Made by a program: the position numbers and the translations under genes
Notes under the pieces: model-generated
Databases searched by the model: none
Seen by the model: only the letters and a program-made list of their open reading frames with translations
What the model was told of the DNA's origin: nothing
Part shown: piece after piece, positions 30,411-39,076 of the stretch
Layout of the letters: every line of letters starts with the position of its first letter
Numbering within the stretch: the stretch's first letter is position 1
Origin: Massilia alkalitolerans DSM 17462
Lineage (GTDB): Bacteria; Pseudomonadota; Gammaproteobacteria; Burkholderiales; Burkholderiaceae_D
NCBI RefSeq assembly: GCF_000427785.1
Contig: NZ_ATYR01000023.1
Location: 34,781 to 98,780, forward strand
DNA: 64,000 nucleotides
Direction: 5' to 3'

Positions 30411-31808
30411 TTAGCCCATCATCGCCAGCGTGGCGTCGAAGAGCTGGTTGGCGATGGCAATGACTTTCATGTTCGCCTGATACATGTTCTGGTATTCGAC
30501 GAGGTTGACCGCTTCCTCATCCTGGTTCACGCCGCTGGTCGACTGCCAGTCGTCCACCGACTGGGTGCGCACGGTCTGGGTGGTCTTCAGCGCAGCCTTG
30601 TTGAGCTGGCTGTCGACGCCGAGCTTGCCGACCAGCTGGGCGTCGGCATCGCTCAGCAGCACGGTGCCGATGCTCGTCACCGAGATCGACTGGCCCTTGA
30701 TGGCGACCAGTTTCTGCAGGTTGCCGGTATCGCCCGGATTGCCGTCCGCGGAGAAAGCGAGGTCGGCCGCCTCGACGGTGCCGACCACCTTCAGCATGTC
30801 GGCGCCGCCGCCCGGAGTGAACACGAACAGGGCTTCGCCCGGTGTGGCCGTCAGCGGCGGGCCGGCGACGCCGTCGGCCTTGTAGCCGAGCACGAGCTGG
30901 GCATTGAGCTTGCTGGCGATCTGGTTCGCCATGTCGCCGATGCCGGTTTGCAGCGGCACCAGCTTTTCGGTTTCGTATTTCGCCAGGCCGCCCAGCTGGC
31001 CGCCGAGCTTGCCGGCGTCGAGCACATAGGTGGTGCCGGCGAAGCTCAGCGAGAATTCCTGTGGCGAGGTGGCGGTCGGCGCCGCCTTCAGGCTGCCGTG
31101 CATGCTGCCCAGCACCAGGGCCTGGCCGGTTTTCAGCGAGATGTCGCGGGTGCCGTCGCCGTTGTCCGAGATTTCCAGCGCCATCTTGCTGGCCAGCTCG
31201 TCGATGGCCTGGTCGCGCGCGTCGATCAGGCTGGAAGAGCTCAGGCCGCCGGCCTGCGCTTCGCTGATCTGCTGGTTCAGGCGCGCGATGGTGGCGATCT
31301 GGGCGTTGGCCGAATCGACGATCGCGCTGCGCTGGTTGCGCACCGACTGCAGCTGGGCGTTGAAGACGTTGTTCAGGCCATTGAAACGTTCCGCCATCAG
31401 GGCGGCCGAGGTCAGCACCTGCTGGCGCAGCGGGGTCGAACCGGGGTCGCCGGCCACCGCGTTGAGCGCGCCGAAGAACTGGTCGATGCCGGCCGACAGG
31501 CTGGCGGTCTCGTCGCCCATCACGTTTTCGAGCTGGCTCAGGTAGGGCTGGGTTTGCGAATAGGCGCCGAGGTCGGCGGCGGCGCGCCACATGGCCTGGC
31601 TTTTGTAGTTGTCCGAGAAGCGCAGCAGGGAAGACACCTGCACGCCATTGCCCGGCGAGCGCGGGTTGGCGTCCGGGCCGACCGCGCCGAGCAGGGCGGC
31701 CTGGCGGGTATAGCCCTTGGTCTGCAGGTTGGCGATATTGTGGCTGCTGGTGGTCAGCGCGACCTGGGCGGCAAGCGCGCCGGACAGGGCATTGTTGATG
31801 ATGGCCAT
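30411..31808 (-). CDS. flgK: Flagellar hook-associated protein FlgK (HAP1)
   Basis: 465 residues from MAIINNALSG, shorter than the ~550 of Salmonella because the central domain is reduced. The N-terminal rod/hook signature SSHNIANLQTKGYTRQ and the C-terminal EEAVNLVEYQNMYQANMKVIA are present, so both terminal helices that build the hook-filament junction are intact. A longer in-frame start adds only ten unlikely residues. Confidence 0.93.
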   Translation of the reverse strand: MAIINNALSGALAAQVALTTSSHNIANLQTKGYTRQAALLGAVGPDANPRSPGNGVQVSSLLRFSDNYKSQAMWRAAADLGAYSQTQPYLSQLENVMGDETASLSAGIDQFFGALNAVAGDPGSTPLRQQVLTSAALMAERFNGLNNVFNAQLQSVRNQRSAIVDSANAQIATIARLNQQISEAQAGGLSSSSLIDARDQAIDELASKMALEISDNGDGTRDISLKTGQALVLGSMHGSLKAAPTATSPQEFSLSFAGTTYVLDAGKLGGQLGGLAKYETEKLVPLQTGIGDMANQIASKLNAQLVLGYKADGVAGPPLTATPGEALFVFTPGGGADMLKVVGTVEAADLAFSADGNPGDTGNLQKLVAIKGQSISVTSIGTVLLSDADAQLVGKLGVDSQLNKAALKTTQTVRTQSVDDWQSTSGVNQDEEAVNLVEYQNMYQANMKVIAIANQLFDATLAMMG

Positions 31809-31896
31809 GGTACGGATTCTTCCTCGAGCGGGGTACACCTGATCAAGGCGACCGTTTATTGCATCTTATTAAGTCCTGCGCGTAAAGCTTTGCGCG

Positions 31897-32238
31897 TCAG
31901 GCCTTGTTGCCGGGTTTGGCGCCGGGGACGAGCTGGCGCAGGATGGCGTCGGCGATGCCGAAGGCGCGGTTGCCGGCCATGTTCCCGGCCAGCAGGTCGT
32001 CGGCCATGTCCTGCATGTCCTGGTTGACGCGGTTGTTGAACACGCTGTCCTCGGCGGCCATGGCGCGGGTCGAGGAACGCATTTCCTTCAGCATGTGCGA
32101 GATGAAGAAGCGCTCGAACTCGACGGCGGCCTTGGTGGCCTTGGCGACGTACACGGGGTCGGGCTGATCGGATGCTGGAACGACCGGGGCCTCGGCGCCG
32201 GTCGACAGCGGAATCGGCTGGTTCTGTTCGATCTTCAT
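31897..32238 (-). CDS. flgJ: Rod-binding protein, FlgJ N-terminal domain only
   Basis: 113 residues. The rod-capping domain is visible: VAKATKAAVEFERFFISHMLKEMRSS, then FNNRVNQDMQDMADDLLAG and GIADAILRQL. The peptidoglycan hydrolase domain normally fused behind it in beta- and gammaproteobacteria is missing; the gene stops cleanly about 90 bases before flgK. A separate glucosaminidase gene at 39077-39835 probably supplies that activity. The start overlaps the flgI stop by four bases. Confidence 0.9.
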   Translation of the reverse strand: MKIEQNQPIPLSTGAEAPVVPASDQPDPVYVAKATKAAVEFERFFISHMLKEMRSSTRAMAAEDSVFNNRVNQDMQDMADDLLAGNMAGNRAFGIADAILRQLVPGAKPGNKA

Positions 32239-33368
32239 CAGATCACCACCAGTTCGCCTTCGATCGCGCCAGCCTGGTCAAGGGCCTGCAGGATCGCCAT
32301 GATGTCGTCGGGCGAGGCGCCCAGGCTGTTGACCACGTCGATGATGCTCTGCAGCCTGGCGCCGGCCGGCCAGCGGAACATCTGGCCCGAGCCCTGGTCC
32401 ACCGACAGCTTCGATTCCGGCGTCACCGCGGTCTGGCCGCGCGAGAACGGACCCGGCTGCGAGACGCGCGAGCTTTCCGAAATGATCACCTTGAGCGAAC
32501 CGTGGGTGACGGCGGCCGCCTTCACGCGCAGGCCGTCGGCGATGACCACGGTGCCGGTGCGCGAGTTGAACACCACCTTCGGGATCTCGACGCCGGCTTC
32601 CACCGGCAGGTTGTTCAGCCTGGCCATGAAGGCCACGCGCTCGGTCGGATTGGTGGGCGCGACCACTTCGACGCTGGTACCGTCGGCGGTGGTGGCGATC
32701 GGGCCGTATTTGGCGTTGATCGCGTTGACCACGTTGGTGGCGGTCTCGAAGTGCGGCTGGCGCAGGCGCAGCATCACTTGCGGGCGGGTGGCGAAATCGG
32801 TGGCGATCTCGCGCTCGATCATGGCGCCGTTCGGGATGCGGCCGGTGGTCGGGGTATTCACCGTTACCGAGGAACCGCTTTTTCCGGTCGCGTTCAAGCC
32901 GCCGACCACCAGGTTGCCCTGGGCCAGCGCATAGACTTCGTTGTCGGCCGCGCGCAGCTGGGTGAGCAGCAGGGTGCCGCCGCGCAGGCTCTTGGCGTCG
33001 CCCAGCGAGGACACCGTGATGTCGATCGCCTGGCCGCGGCGGTAGCCGGGCGGGAACACGGCCGACACCATGACGGCGGCGACGTTCTTGTTCCTGGCGT
33101 CTTCGCCTTCCGGCAGGCGCACGCCGAACTGCTTGAGCATGTTGACCACCGACTGGCTGGCGTACTTGACCTGGGTCGAGTCGCCGCTGCCGTTCAGGCC
33201 GACCACCAGGCCGTAGCCGACCAGCGGGTTTTCACGCACGCCTTCGACGCTGACCAGGTTGCGCAGCGCCTGCGCGGCATTGGCGGCGCCGGGCAGGGCG
33301 GCGGCGCCGAGTACGGCGGCGCACAACATGATTCGAAAACCACGGGAAGCACTAAAATTTTGAATCAT
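32238..33368 (-). CDS. flgI: Flagellar P-ring protein FlgI
   Basis: 376 residues with a signal peptide (hydrophobic segment LCAAVLGAAALPGAANA). The mature start QALRNLVSVEGVRENPLVGYGLVVGLNGSGD (in the P-ring family pattern) and the C-terminal DDIMAILQALDQAGAIEGELVVI fix the assignment. FlgI forms the periplasmic P ring around the rod in peptidoglycan. It lies between flgH and flgJ, with its stop overlapping flgJ. Confidence 0.95.
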   Translation of the reverse strand: MIQNFSASRGFRIMLCAAVLGAAALPGAANAAQALRNLVSVEGVRENPLVGYGLVVGLNGSGDSTQVKYASQSVVNMLKQFGVRLPEGEDARNKNVAAVMVSAVFPPGYRRGQAIDITVSSLGDAKSLRGGTLLLTQLRAADNEVYALAQGNLVVGGLNATGKSGSSVTVNTPTTGRIPNGAMIEREIATDFATRPQVMLRLRQPHFETATNVVNAINAKYGPIATTADGTSVEVVAPTNPTERVAFMARLNNLPVEAGVEIPKVVFNSRTGTVVIADGLRVKAAAVTHGSLKVIISESSRVSQPGPFSRGQTAVTPESKLSVDQGSGQMFRWPAGARLQSIIDVVNSLGASPDDIMAILQALDQAGAIEGELVVI

Positions 33369-33375
33369 GTCGTCC

Positions 33376-34041
33376 TCAGAACGGCATCAGGGGGCTGTTG
33401 AAGAAACGGGTCAGCCAGCCCGGCTGGTTGGCATCGGCCAGCGCGCCCTTGCCCGAATAGGCGATGCGGGCGTTGGCCACGCGCAGCGAGGACACCTGGT
33501 TGTCGTTGTCGATGTCCTGGGCGCGGATGAAGCCTTTCAGGCGCACGAATTCCTCGCCCTGGTTCAGGGTCAGGTTCTTTTCGCCGGCCACGCGCAAGAG
33601 GCCGTTCGGCAGCACTTCCTGCACGATCACGGTCAGCGCGCCGGACAGGGCGTTCTGCTGGGTGCTGGTGGCGTTGCCCTGGAATTCACGCTCGGCCGAC
33701 AGGTCGATCGCGGTCTTGCCGAAGGTCTTGCCCAGCGCCGCGATCGGCGACACGCCGGCCGAGGATTCCTTCGAGAAGCTGGTGCCGGCGCGCTTGCTGG
33801 CCTGGGTGGTTTCTTGCAGGATCACCGTGACCGCGTCGCCCACGCGGTAGGCGCGGCTGTCCGAGGTCAGCGACACGGCTTCCCCCGTGAACACGCCGCC
33901 CGAGACGCCGCGCGACGCCGTGCGTGCCATCGGCACGAAATCGTCGTCGTCGTTCATGGCCTGGCGCGGCGGCGCGGAGGCGCAGCCGGTCAGCAGACTT
34001 GTCAACAGCGTGGCGCACAGCGCCGCGGTAAGGAATTTCAT
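33376..34041 (-). CDS. flgH: Flagellar L-ring lipoprotein FlgH
   Basis: 221 residues. A lipoprotein signal ends in LLTGCAS, with Cys20 as the lipidated residue. The mature protein has YRVGDAVTVILQETTQASK and the C-terminal IRAQDIDNDNQVSSLRVANA typical of FlgH, the outer-membrane L ring bushing. Three bases separate it from flgG. Confidence 0.95.
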   Translation of the reverse strand: MKFLTAALCATLLTSLLTGCASAPPRQAMNDDDDFVPMARTASRGVSGGVFTGEAVSLTSDSRAYRVGDAVTVILQETTQASKRAGTSFSKESSAGVSPIAALGKTFGKTAIDLSAEREFQGNATSTQQNALSGALTVIVQEVLPNGLLRVAGEKNLTLNQGEEFVRLKGFIRAQDIDNDNQVSSLRVANARIAYSGKGALADANQPGWLTRFFNSPLMPF

Positions 34042-34044
34042 TAT

Positions 34045-34830
34045 TTAGCGTGCAGCCTGTGCCAGGTACTGGAGCATGTTGTCGGCGGCCGACAGCACCT
34101 TGGTGTTCATCTCGTAGGTGCGCTGGGCGGCGATCATGTCGACCATCTCTTCGACCACCTGCACGTTCGAGCCTTCCAGCGCGCCCTGTTTCAGCTTGCC
34201 GAAAGCGCCGTCGCCCGGACGGCCTTCGTTGGCGGTGCCCGAGGCGCCGGTTTCCTGGAACAGGTTCTCGCCCAGGGCCAGCAGGCCGGCCGGGTTGACG
34301 AAGCTGGTCAGGGTCAGCTGGCCCAGTTCCTGCGGGGTAGTGGAGCCGGCCACGGTGGCCGAGACCATGCCGTTCTCGCCGATGGTGATGGCGGTGGCGT
34401 TCTGCGGCACGGTGATCTGCGGCACCAGCGGCAGGCCCTGGGCATTGGTCAGCGTGCCGTTGGCATCGACCTGCAGCTGGCCGGCGCGGGTGAAGGCCGG
34501 TTCGCCGTTCGGGCGGCGCACCTGCAGGAAGCCGGCGCCGTTGATGGCGACGTCGAGCGGCTGGCTGGTGGTCTGCATGCTGCCGTTGGTGAAGACCTTC
34601 TGGGTGCCGACGATGCGGGTGCCGTTACCGAGCTGGACGCCGTTGGAGACGGTGTTGTCCGCGCTCTGGGCGCCCGGCTGGGCGTCGACCTGGTAGAACA
34701 GGTCTTCGAACACGACGCGGTCGCGCTTGAAGCCGACAGTGTTGACGTTGGCCAGGTTGTTGGCGATCGCCTGCAGCTTGGCATCCTGTGCCTGCACGCC
34801 GGTCTTGCTGATCCACATTGCTGGATTCAT
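34045..34830 (-). CDS. flgG: Distal rod protein FlgG
   Basis: 261 residues, the normal size. MNPAMWISKTGVQAQDAKLQ is followed by ANNLANVNTVGFKRDRVVFEDL, the conserved rod/hook N-terminal motif, and the protein ends GSNVQVVEEMVDMIAAQRTYE with the usual C-terminal helix. FlgG builds the distal rod through the P and L rings. It follows flgF by 30 bases. Confidence 0.95.
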   Translation of the reverse strand: MNPAMWISKTGVQAQDAKLQAIANNLANVNTVGFKRDRVVFEDLFYQVDAQPGAQSADNTVSNGVQLGNGTRIVGTQKVFTNGSMQTTSQPLDVAINGAGFLQVRRPNGEPAFTRAGQLQVDANGTLTNAQGLPLVPQITVPQNATAITIGENGMVSATVAGSTTPQELGQLTLTSFVNPAGLLALGENLFQETGASGTANEGRPGDGAFGKLKQGALEGSNVQVVEEMVDMIAAQRTYEMNTKVLSAADNMLQYLAQAAR

Positions 34831-34860
34831 GTTTGCTCCTTAAATATGGTGATGGCGTGC

Positions 34861-35589
34861 TTAAGCGCCAATGAGGCGGTTGCCCACTTCGTTCATGCTG
34901 TCGCTGGCCTTGAACAGCTTCATCTGCATCTCGAAGCTGCGGTTCAGGCTCATCACGGCGACCATCTCTTCCACGGCCGACACGTTGCTGCCTTCGAGGG
35001 CGCGGCCGCGCACGGTGACGTTCGGGTCCGCTTCGAGCGGTTCGCCCTGGCGCGAGACGATCAGGCCCGCTTCGTTCTTGGTCAGTTCCGCGCCTTCGGC
35101 ATTCACCAGGCGCAGCTTGTCGACCGCCTGCATCAGGGTGGCGCCCTCGGTCAGCACCGAGATGGTGCCGTCGGTGCCGATCTCGACCGCCTGGTGCGGC
35201 GGCAGCACGATCGGGCCGCCTTCGCCCATCAGCGGGTGGCCGTTGACCGACAGGTTGCCCTCGGCGTCGATGTCGATCGCGCCTGCACGGGTGTAGGCTT
35301 CGCCCTCGCCGTACTGGACCGCCAGGTAACCGTTGCCGTTGATGGCGACGTCGAGCGGGCGGCCGGTTTCGCGCACCGCGCCGGCGCGGGTCGAGATGGT
35401 GTCGGCATCGACCTTCGACAGGTGCATGCTGTCGTAGCCGTAGCCCTGCTGCATCGCCTGGGTCGCGGCCACTTCGAGATTGGCGCGGAAGCCCGCGGTC
35501 TCGATGTTGGCCAGGTTGTTGGCGCGCACCTGCTGCGCACGCAGGGTGCGCTCGGCGCCGCTGACGGCAGTGAAGATCAGCTTGTCCAT
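34861..35589 (-). CDS. flgF: Proximal rod protein FlgF
   Basis: 242 residues. N-terminal MDKLIFTAVSGAERTLRAQQ with VRANNLANIETAGFRANLE, and C-terminal LEGSNVSAVEEMVAVMSLNR, are the shared axial-protein ends; length and place between flgE and flgG identify FlgF. It forms part of the proximal rod. Confidence 0.93.
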   Translation of the reverse strand: MDKLIFTAVSGAERTLRAQQVRANNLANIETAGFRANLEVAATQAMQQGYGYDSMHLSKVDADTISTRAGAVRETGRPLDVAINGNGYLAVQYGEGEAYTRAGAIDIDAEGNLSVNGHPLMGEGGPIVLPPHQAVEIGTDGTISVLTEGATLMQAVDKLRLVNAEGAELTKNEAGLIVSRQGEPLEADPNVTVRGRALEGSNVSAVEEMVAVMSLNRSFEMQMKLFKASDSMNEVGNRLIGA

Positions 35590-35592
35590 GGA

Positions 35593-36783
35593 TTAGAGTG
35601 CCTGCATCAGGGCCTGCATCATCTGGTTCTCGGCGGTGATCACCTTCGAGTTGGCCTGGTAGTTGCGCTGCGAGGTCATCAGGCCGACCAGTTCCGAGGT
35701 GATGTCCACGTTCGAGCCTTCCAGGGTGCCCTTGGACAGCTTGCCGGCCAGGCCGATGCCCGGGGTGCTGTACAGCGGCGCGCCGGAGCCGTTGTTGGCG
35801 GCCCAGCTGGTGTCGCTGGTCTGGACCAGGCTGCCTTCGTCCGGGAAGGTGGCGATCGCCAGGGTGCCGACGACCTGCTGCTGTTCGTTGCTGTACTTGG
35901 CCACGATCGAACCGTCTTCGGCCAGTTCCACGCCCACGAAGGCGCCCGAGGCATAGCCGTCGCTGCGGTTGGTGGTGGTGGTGGCTTCGCCGGCGAACTG
36001 GGTGGTGCCGGTGTAGTCGACGGTGAAGCTCAGGGTGCTGGCGCCCGGCGCCGGCACGGTCAGGGGCACGCTCCTGGTGGCCGGCGGCAGGTTGCCCTTG
36101 GTATCGAAGGTAAGGGTGGTGAACTCCGTGACCGGCGCGGCGCCGTCGAAGGCGTAGCGGACGGTGACGGTGTTCTCCGGGGCTGCGGCCTTGACGAAAT
36201 ACTGCGATACGGTGTGCTGGTTGCCGAGCGAATCGAACAGCACAGATTGCTTGACCATGTTGTAGCTGGTCGCGTCGGCCGGGTCGAAGGTGGTGGTGGT
36301 CGGCACTTTCCAGTCCGACGACAGGTTGCCCACGTAGGCGACGCCGGTGCTGGCCTTGGCCGCGATCTGGCCGGTCGGGATCTTGATGTCGCCCATCATG
36401 CCGAGCACGCCGCCCACGCTCGGGCCATAGCCCTGCACGTTGCGGCCGGCGGCGTCGACCAGGTAGCCGTCCTTGTTGGCGTTGAAGATGCCGACGCGGG
36501 TGTACTGCATCACGCCCTGGGCGTCGCGGCTGGTGAAGAAGCCGCGGCCCTGGATCGCGGCGTCGAGGCCGCGGCCGGTGGTCTGCAGGCTGCCGTTCTG
36601 GCTGATGTTCTGGGTCAGCGAACCGATCTCGACGCCATTCGCCTGCTCGCCGGCGTACACCGACGCGAAGTTGGCGCGGCTGCTCTTGAAGCCGTAGGTG
36701 CCGGCGTTGGCGATGTTGTTCGAAACGGCTTCCAGCTGCTCGTTGATGGCCTGGATGCCGGACAGTGCGATGTTGAAGCTCAT
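35593..36783 (-). CDS. flgE: Flagellar hook protein FlgE
   Basis: 396 residues, close to the Salmonella hook protein (403). MSFNIALSGIQAINEQLE, NNIANAGTYGFKSSRANFAS and the C-terminal EGSNVDITSELVGLMTSQRN are the conserved D0 parts, with a variable central domain for hook subunits. Three bases separate it from flgF. Confidence 0.95.
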   Translation of the reverse strand: MSFNIALSGIQAINEQLEAVSNNIANAGTYGFKSSRANFASVYAGEQANGVEIGSLTQNISQNGSLQTTGRGLDAAIQGRGFFTSRDAQGVMQYTRVGIFNANKDGYLVDAAGRNVQGYGPSVGGVLGMMGDIKIPTGQIAAKASTGVAYVGNLSSDWKVPTTTTFDPADATSYNMVKQSVLFDSLGNQHTVSQYFVKAAAPENTVTVRYAFDGAAPVTEFTTLTFDTKGNLPPATRSVPLTVPAPGASTLSFTVDYTGTTQFAGEATTTTNRSDGYASGAFVGVELAEDGSIVAKYSNEQQQVVGTLAIATFPDEGSLVQTSDTSWAANNGSGAPLYSTPGIGLAGKLSKGTLEGSNVDITSELVGLMTSQRNYQANSKVITAENQMMQALMQAL

Positions 36784-36794
36784 GGAGTTTCCTT

Positions 36795-37490
36795 TCAGTG
36801 TTCGGTAGAGGCGAGGGCAGCAGTAGCCTTGCCGTTGAAGCCAGTGACGGCCGATGGGTCGATTTCGCCGATGCCGGCGACCTGCAGCAGGATGCCGCCG
36901 GTGGCCGACATGCGCACGCTGTCGAGGCGGCCGGTGACTTCGACCGCGGGTTTGGTGCCGTCCGATGCTTCGGCGCTGATGCTGTAGTTACCCGGCGCCA
37001 GGCCGAGCTTGGCCGGGTCGATCGAGAAGGGCAGGCTGCCGGCGCCATGCGCGGGCAGGCTGACGCGGGTCTGCTTGCCGTCGACGGCGGTCAGGACCAG
37101 GTTGGTCACGCTGCTGGCCCCGCCCAGCTGGACGCTGCCCGAGACCTTGTCGCCGTCCAGGCGCACGCGGCTGGTCTCGACCGAGACTTCGCTGCCGACC
37201 TGGGCGCCCATGGCCAGCACCTGCAGGCTTTGCAGCACGCTGGCGCTGGCGCTGGTGGTCTGGGCCAGCTGCTGCAGTGCTTCGGTCTGCGACAGCTGCG
37301 AGAGCTGGTTCACGAACTGGCTCGGGTCCGAAGGCGCGAGCGGGTCCTGGTTGCGGATCTGGGCGACCAGCAGCTTGGTGAACATGTCCTTGTTCTCGCT
37401 GGTGGTCACGCCGGTTGCGATCTTGTCGCTGGCCGGCGTGGTCGATGCCGGGAAGCCGAAGGAATTGTTGGTGCCGGTGGTGGTGGTCAT
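36795..37490 (-). CDS. flgD: Hook-cap scaffold protein FlgD
   Basis: 231 residues. The central MFTKLLVAQIRNQDPLAPSD and FVNQLSQLSQTEALQQL are the hallmark of FlgD, which caps the growing hook. A tandem Ig/Tudor-like C-terminal part follows (PAHGAGSLPFSIDP, LAPGNYSISAEASDG). It lies between flgC and flgE. Confidence 0.94.
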   Translation of the reverse strand: MTTTTGTNNSFGFPASTTPASDKIATGVTTSENKDMFTKLLVAQIRNQDPLAPSDPSQFVNQLSQLSQTEALQQLAQTTSASASVLQSLQVLAMGAQVGSEVSVETSRVRLDGDKVSGSVQLGGASSVTNLVLTAVDGKQTRVSLPAHGAGSLPFSIDPAKLGLAPGNYSISAEASDGTKPAVEVTGRLDSVRMSATGGILLQVAGIGEIDPSAVTGFNGKATAALASTEH

Positions 37491-37495
37491 CCCGC

Positions 37496-37900
37496 TCAGC
37501 CTTCGCCCATCTTCAGCAGGGAAGCCTGCATGCTCTTGATGCGGCCCATCACCTCGACATTGGTCTCGAAGGCGCGCGATGCGGCCATCATGTCGGCCAT
37601 CTCGGCGACTTCGTTGACGTTGGCGTAGTAGACCATGCCGTCGGCGTCGGCCACCGGATTGTCCGGTTCGTACATCTTGCGCAGCGGCTCGGCCGACTGG
37701 ACCACGTCCAGCACCTGCACCTGGGCGGCGCCGTCCTCGCCCATGATGGAGGCGAACACCGGCTTGCGCGCGCGATAGCCTTCGGTTTCCGAGCCCGACA
37801 CGGCATTGGCGTTGGCCAGGTTGCTGGCAATCGTGTTCATGCGCACGGTCTGGGCCGCCATGGCCGAACCGGCGATATTGGAGATGTCCTTGAAACCCAT
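37496..37900 (-). CDS. flgC: Proximal rod protein FlgC
   Basis: 134 residues, identical in length to the Salmonella protein. The axial-protein N-terminus reads ASNLANANAVSGSETEGYRA and the C-terminus YYANVNEVAEMADMMAASRAFETN. It is a proximal rod subunit and is 13 bases downstream of flgB. Confidence 0.95.
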   Translation of the reverse strand: MGFKDISNIAGSAMAAQTVRMNTIASNLANANAVSGSETEGYRARKPVFASIMGEDGAAQVQVLDVVQSAEPLRKMYEPDNPVADADGMVYYANVNEVAEMADMMAASRAFETNVEVMGRIKSMQASLLKMGEG

Positions 37901-37913
37901 GTTCGGTGTCCTC

Positions 37914-38273
37914 TTACTGGCCGTTGATGGCTTTGGCCAGGCCCTTCAGCTTCATGTTGATGAAGGTGAGGCTGGTCTGGAAATCGGAAGCGTTCTGCGA
38001 GAACGCGGCCTGCTCGACGCCGATCTCGACGGTGTTGCCGTCGGCGCTCGGGTGGTAGGGCACGCGGTACAGCGGACCGTCGGAGGACAGGGTCGGCTCG
38101 CCCGCCTCGGCATCGATCTGCTCCTGCAGGGCGGACGCAAAGTCGATGTCGCGCGCGGTGTAACCCGGCGTGCTCTCGTTGGCGATATTGGCCGCGAGCA
38201 CGCGGGTGCGCTCGGCGCGCACCTGCAGCGCGTCGGCGTGCACGCCGAGGGCTTCCTTGAAATTAATCGTCAT
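37914..38273 (-). CDS. flgB: Proximal rod protein FlgB
   Basis: 119 residues, slightly short for FlgB (about 135). The N-terminal RTRVLAANIANESTPGYTARDI motif region marks the rod family. It is the first gene of the flgBCDEFGHIJKL operon, reading away from flgA across a 69-base divergent promoter region. Confidence 0.93.
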   Translation of the reverse strand: MTINFKEALGVHADALQVRAERTRVLAANIANESTPGYTARDIDFASALQEQIDAEAGEPTLSSDGPLYRVPYHPSADGNTVEIGVEQAAFSQNASDFQTSLTFINMKLKGLAKAINGQ

Positions 38274-38342
38274 GGCGATCCTCTGTCGGTTTTATTTCCG
38301 CTTGTTTCGGTAAAATGAAATTTTTACGGCCTCTATTTAACA
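38274..38342. promoter_or_regulatory. Divergent flgB/flgA promoter region
   Basis: This 69-base AT-rich gap must carry both promoters. It contains GTAAAA (38310-38315) and TTTTAC (38322-38327) as an inverted repeat. No perfect sigma-70, sigma-54 or sigma-28 pair is visible on either strand, which suggests activator-dependent promoters. Confidence 0.45.
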
Positions 38343-39062
38343 ATGATTGCTTTCCGTACGGCAACCATCGGCATTGTAACCTGTCTTTTGTGCGCCACAA
38401 TCGACGCCGCGCAACCTATTTCTTTAGCAGTAGAGCAAGAGGCGCGTGGACAAATTGACAAACAACTGCTAAGCAGCGGCTTGTCAGAACCACAAGTCGA
38501 GCTCAATGTCGTCAGTGCCCGTCCAGCCCCGCCCTGCAGTGCCCCGGTCGAAATCGAGGCCACCGATACCCGCCAGTACAGCCGCATGCGCTTCGTGGTG
38601 CGCTGCCCGGATCCGAAAGGCTGGCGCCACGATTTCATCGTGCGCGCCCGCGTCAGCGCCCAGGTTGCCGTCACCGCCATGCCGCTCAGGGCCGGTGAAG
38701 TGCTGGGCATTGACCACGTCACGCTCGAGCGCCGCGACGTCACCCTGATCGGCGACGCCATCGGCGCCCCGGAAGCTGCCATCGGCCAGACCAGCCGCCG
38801 CAGCCTGCGCGCCGGCGAAGTGCTGCGCGCCAACCAGCTGGTGGCGCCCCAGGTGGTCAAGCGCGGCGACCAGGTCTTGATGGTGGCGCGCCACGAAGGC
38901 ATCGAGGTGAGCATGGCGGGCGAGGCGCTGGACGCCGGCGCGCAGGGCGCCGTGGTCCGGGTGCGCAACACGGCCAGCGGCCAGGTGGTGCGCATGCGCG
39001 TGGCCGGCGCCGGCACCGTCGAACCGGTCGACATGCCTGCCGGCGTCAGCCGTCGGCCTTAG
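38343..39062 (+). CDS. flgA: P-ring assembly chaperone FlgA
   Basis: 239 residues with an N-terminal signal peptide (MIAFRTATIGIVTCLLCATI, ending near DAAQP). The C-terminal SAF-like region reads MPLRAGEVLGIDHVTLERRD, then RSLRAGEVLRANQLV, typical of FlgA, which helps FlgI form the P ring. It is transcribed opposite to flgB and ends at a hairpin facing the glucosaminidase gene. Confidence 0.93.
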   Translation: MIAFRTATIGIVTCLLCATIDAAQPISLAVEQEARGQIDKQLLSSGLSEPQVELNVVSARPAPPCSAPVEIEATDTRQYSRMRFVVRCPDPKGWRHDFIVRARVSAQVAVTAMPLRAGEVLGIDHVTLERRDVTLIGDAIGAPEAAIGQTSRRSLRAGEVLRANQLVAPQVVKRGDQVLMVARHEGIEVSMAGEALDAGAQGAVVRVRNTASGQVVRMRVAGAGTVEPVDMPAGVSRRP

Positions 39063-39074
39063 AGCGCCTAAGGC
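39056..39074. terminator. Hairpin between convergent flgA and the glucosaminidase gene
   Basis: GCCTTAG (39056-39062) and CTAAGGC (39068-39074) form a 7-bp stem overlapping the flgA stop. Only short T/A tracts flank it, so it is a weak bidirectional terminator candidate. Confidence 0.5.
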
Positions 39075-39076
39075 TC

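Noticed and set aside
33367..36987. A 1206-codon open frame on the plus strand opposite flgH-flgD
   Set aside because: It is a GC-skew shadow of well-identified flagellar genes on the minus strand; its composition (Gly/Ala/Arg/His-rich) has no domain pattern.
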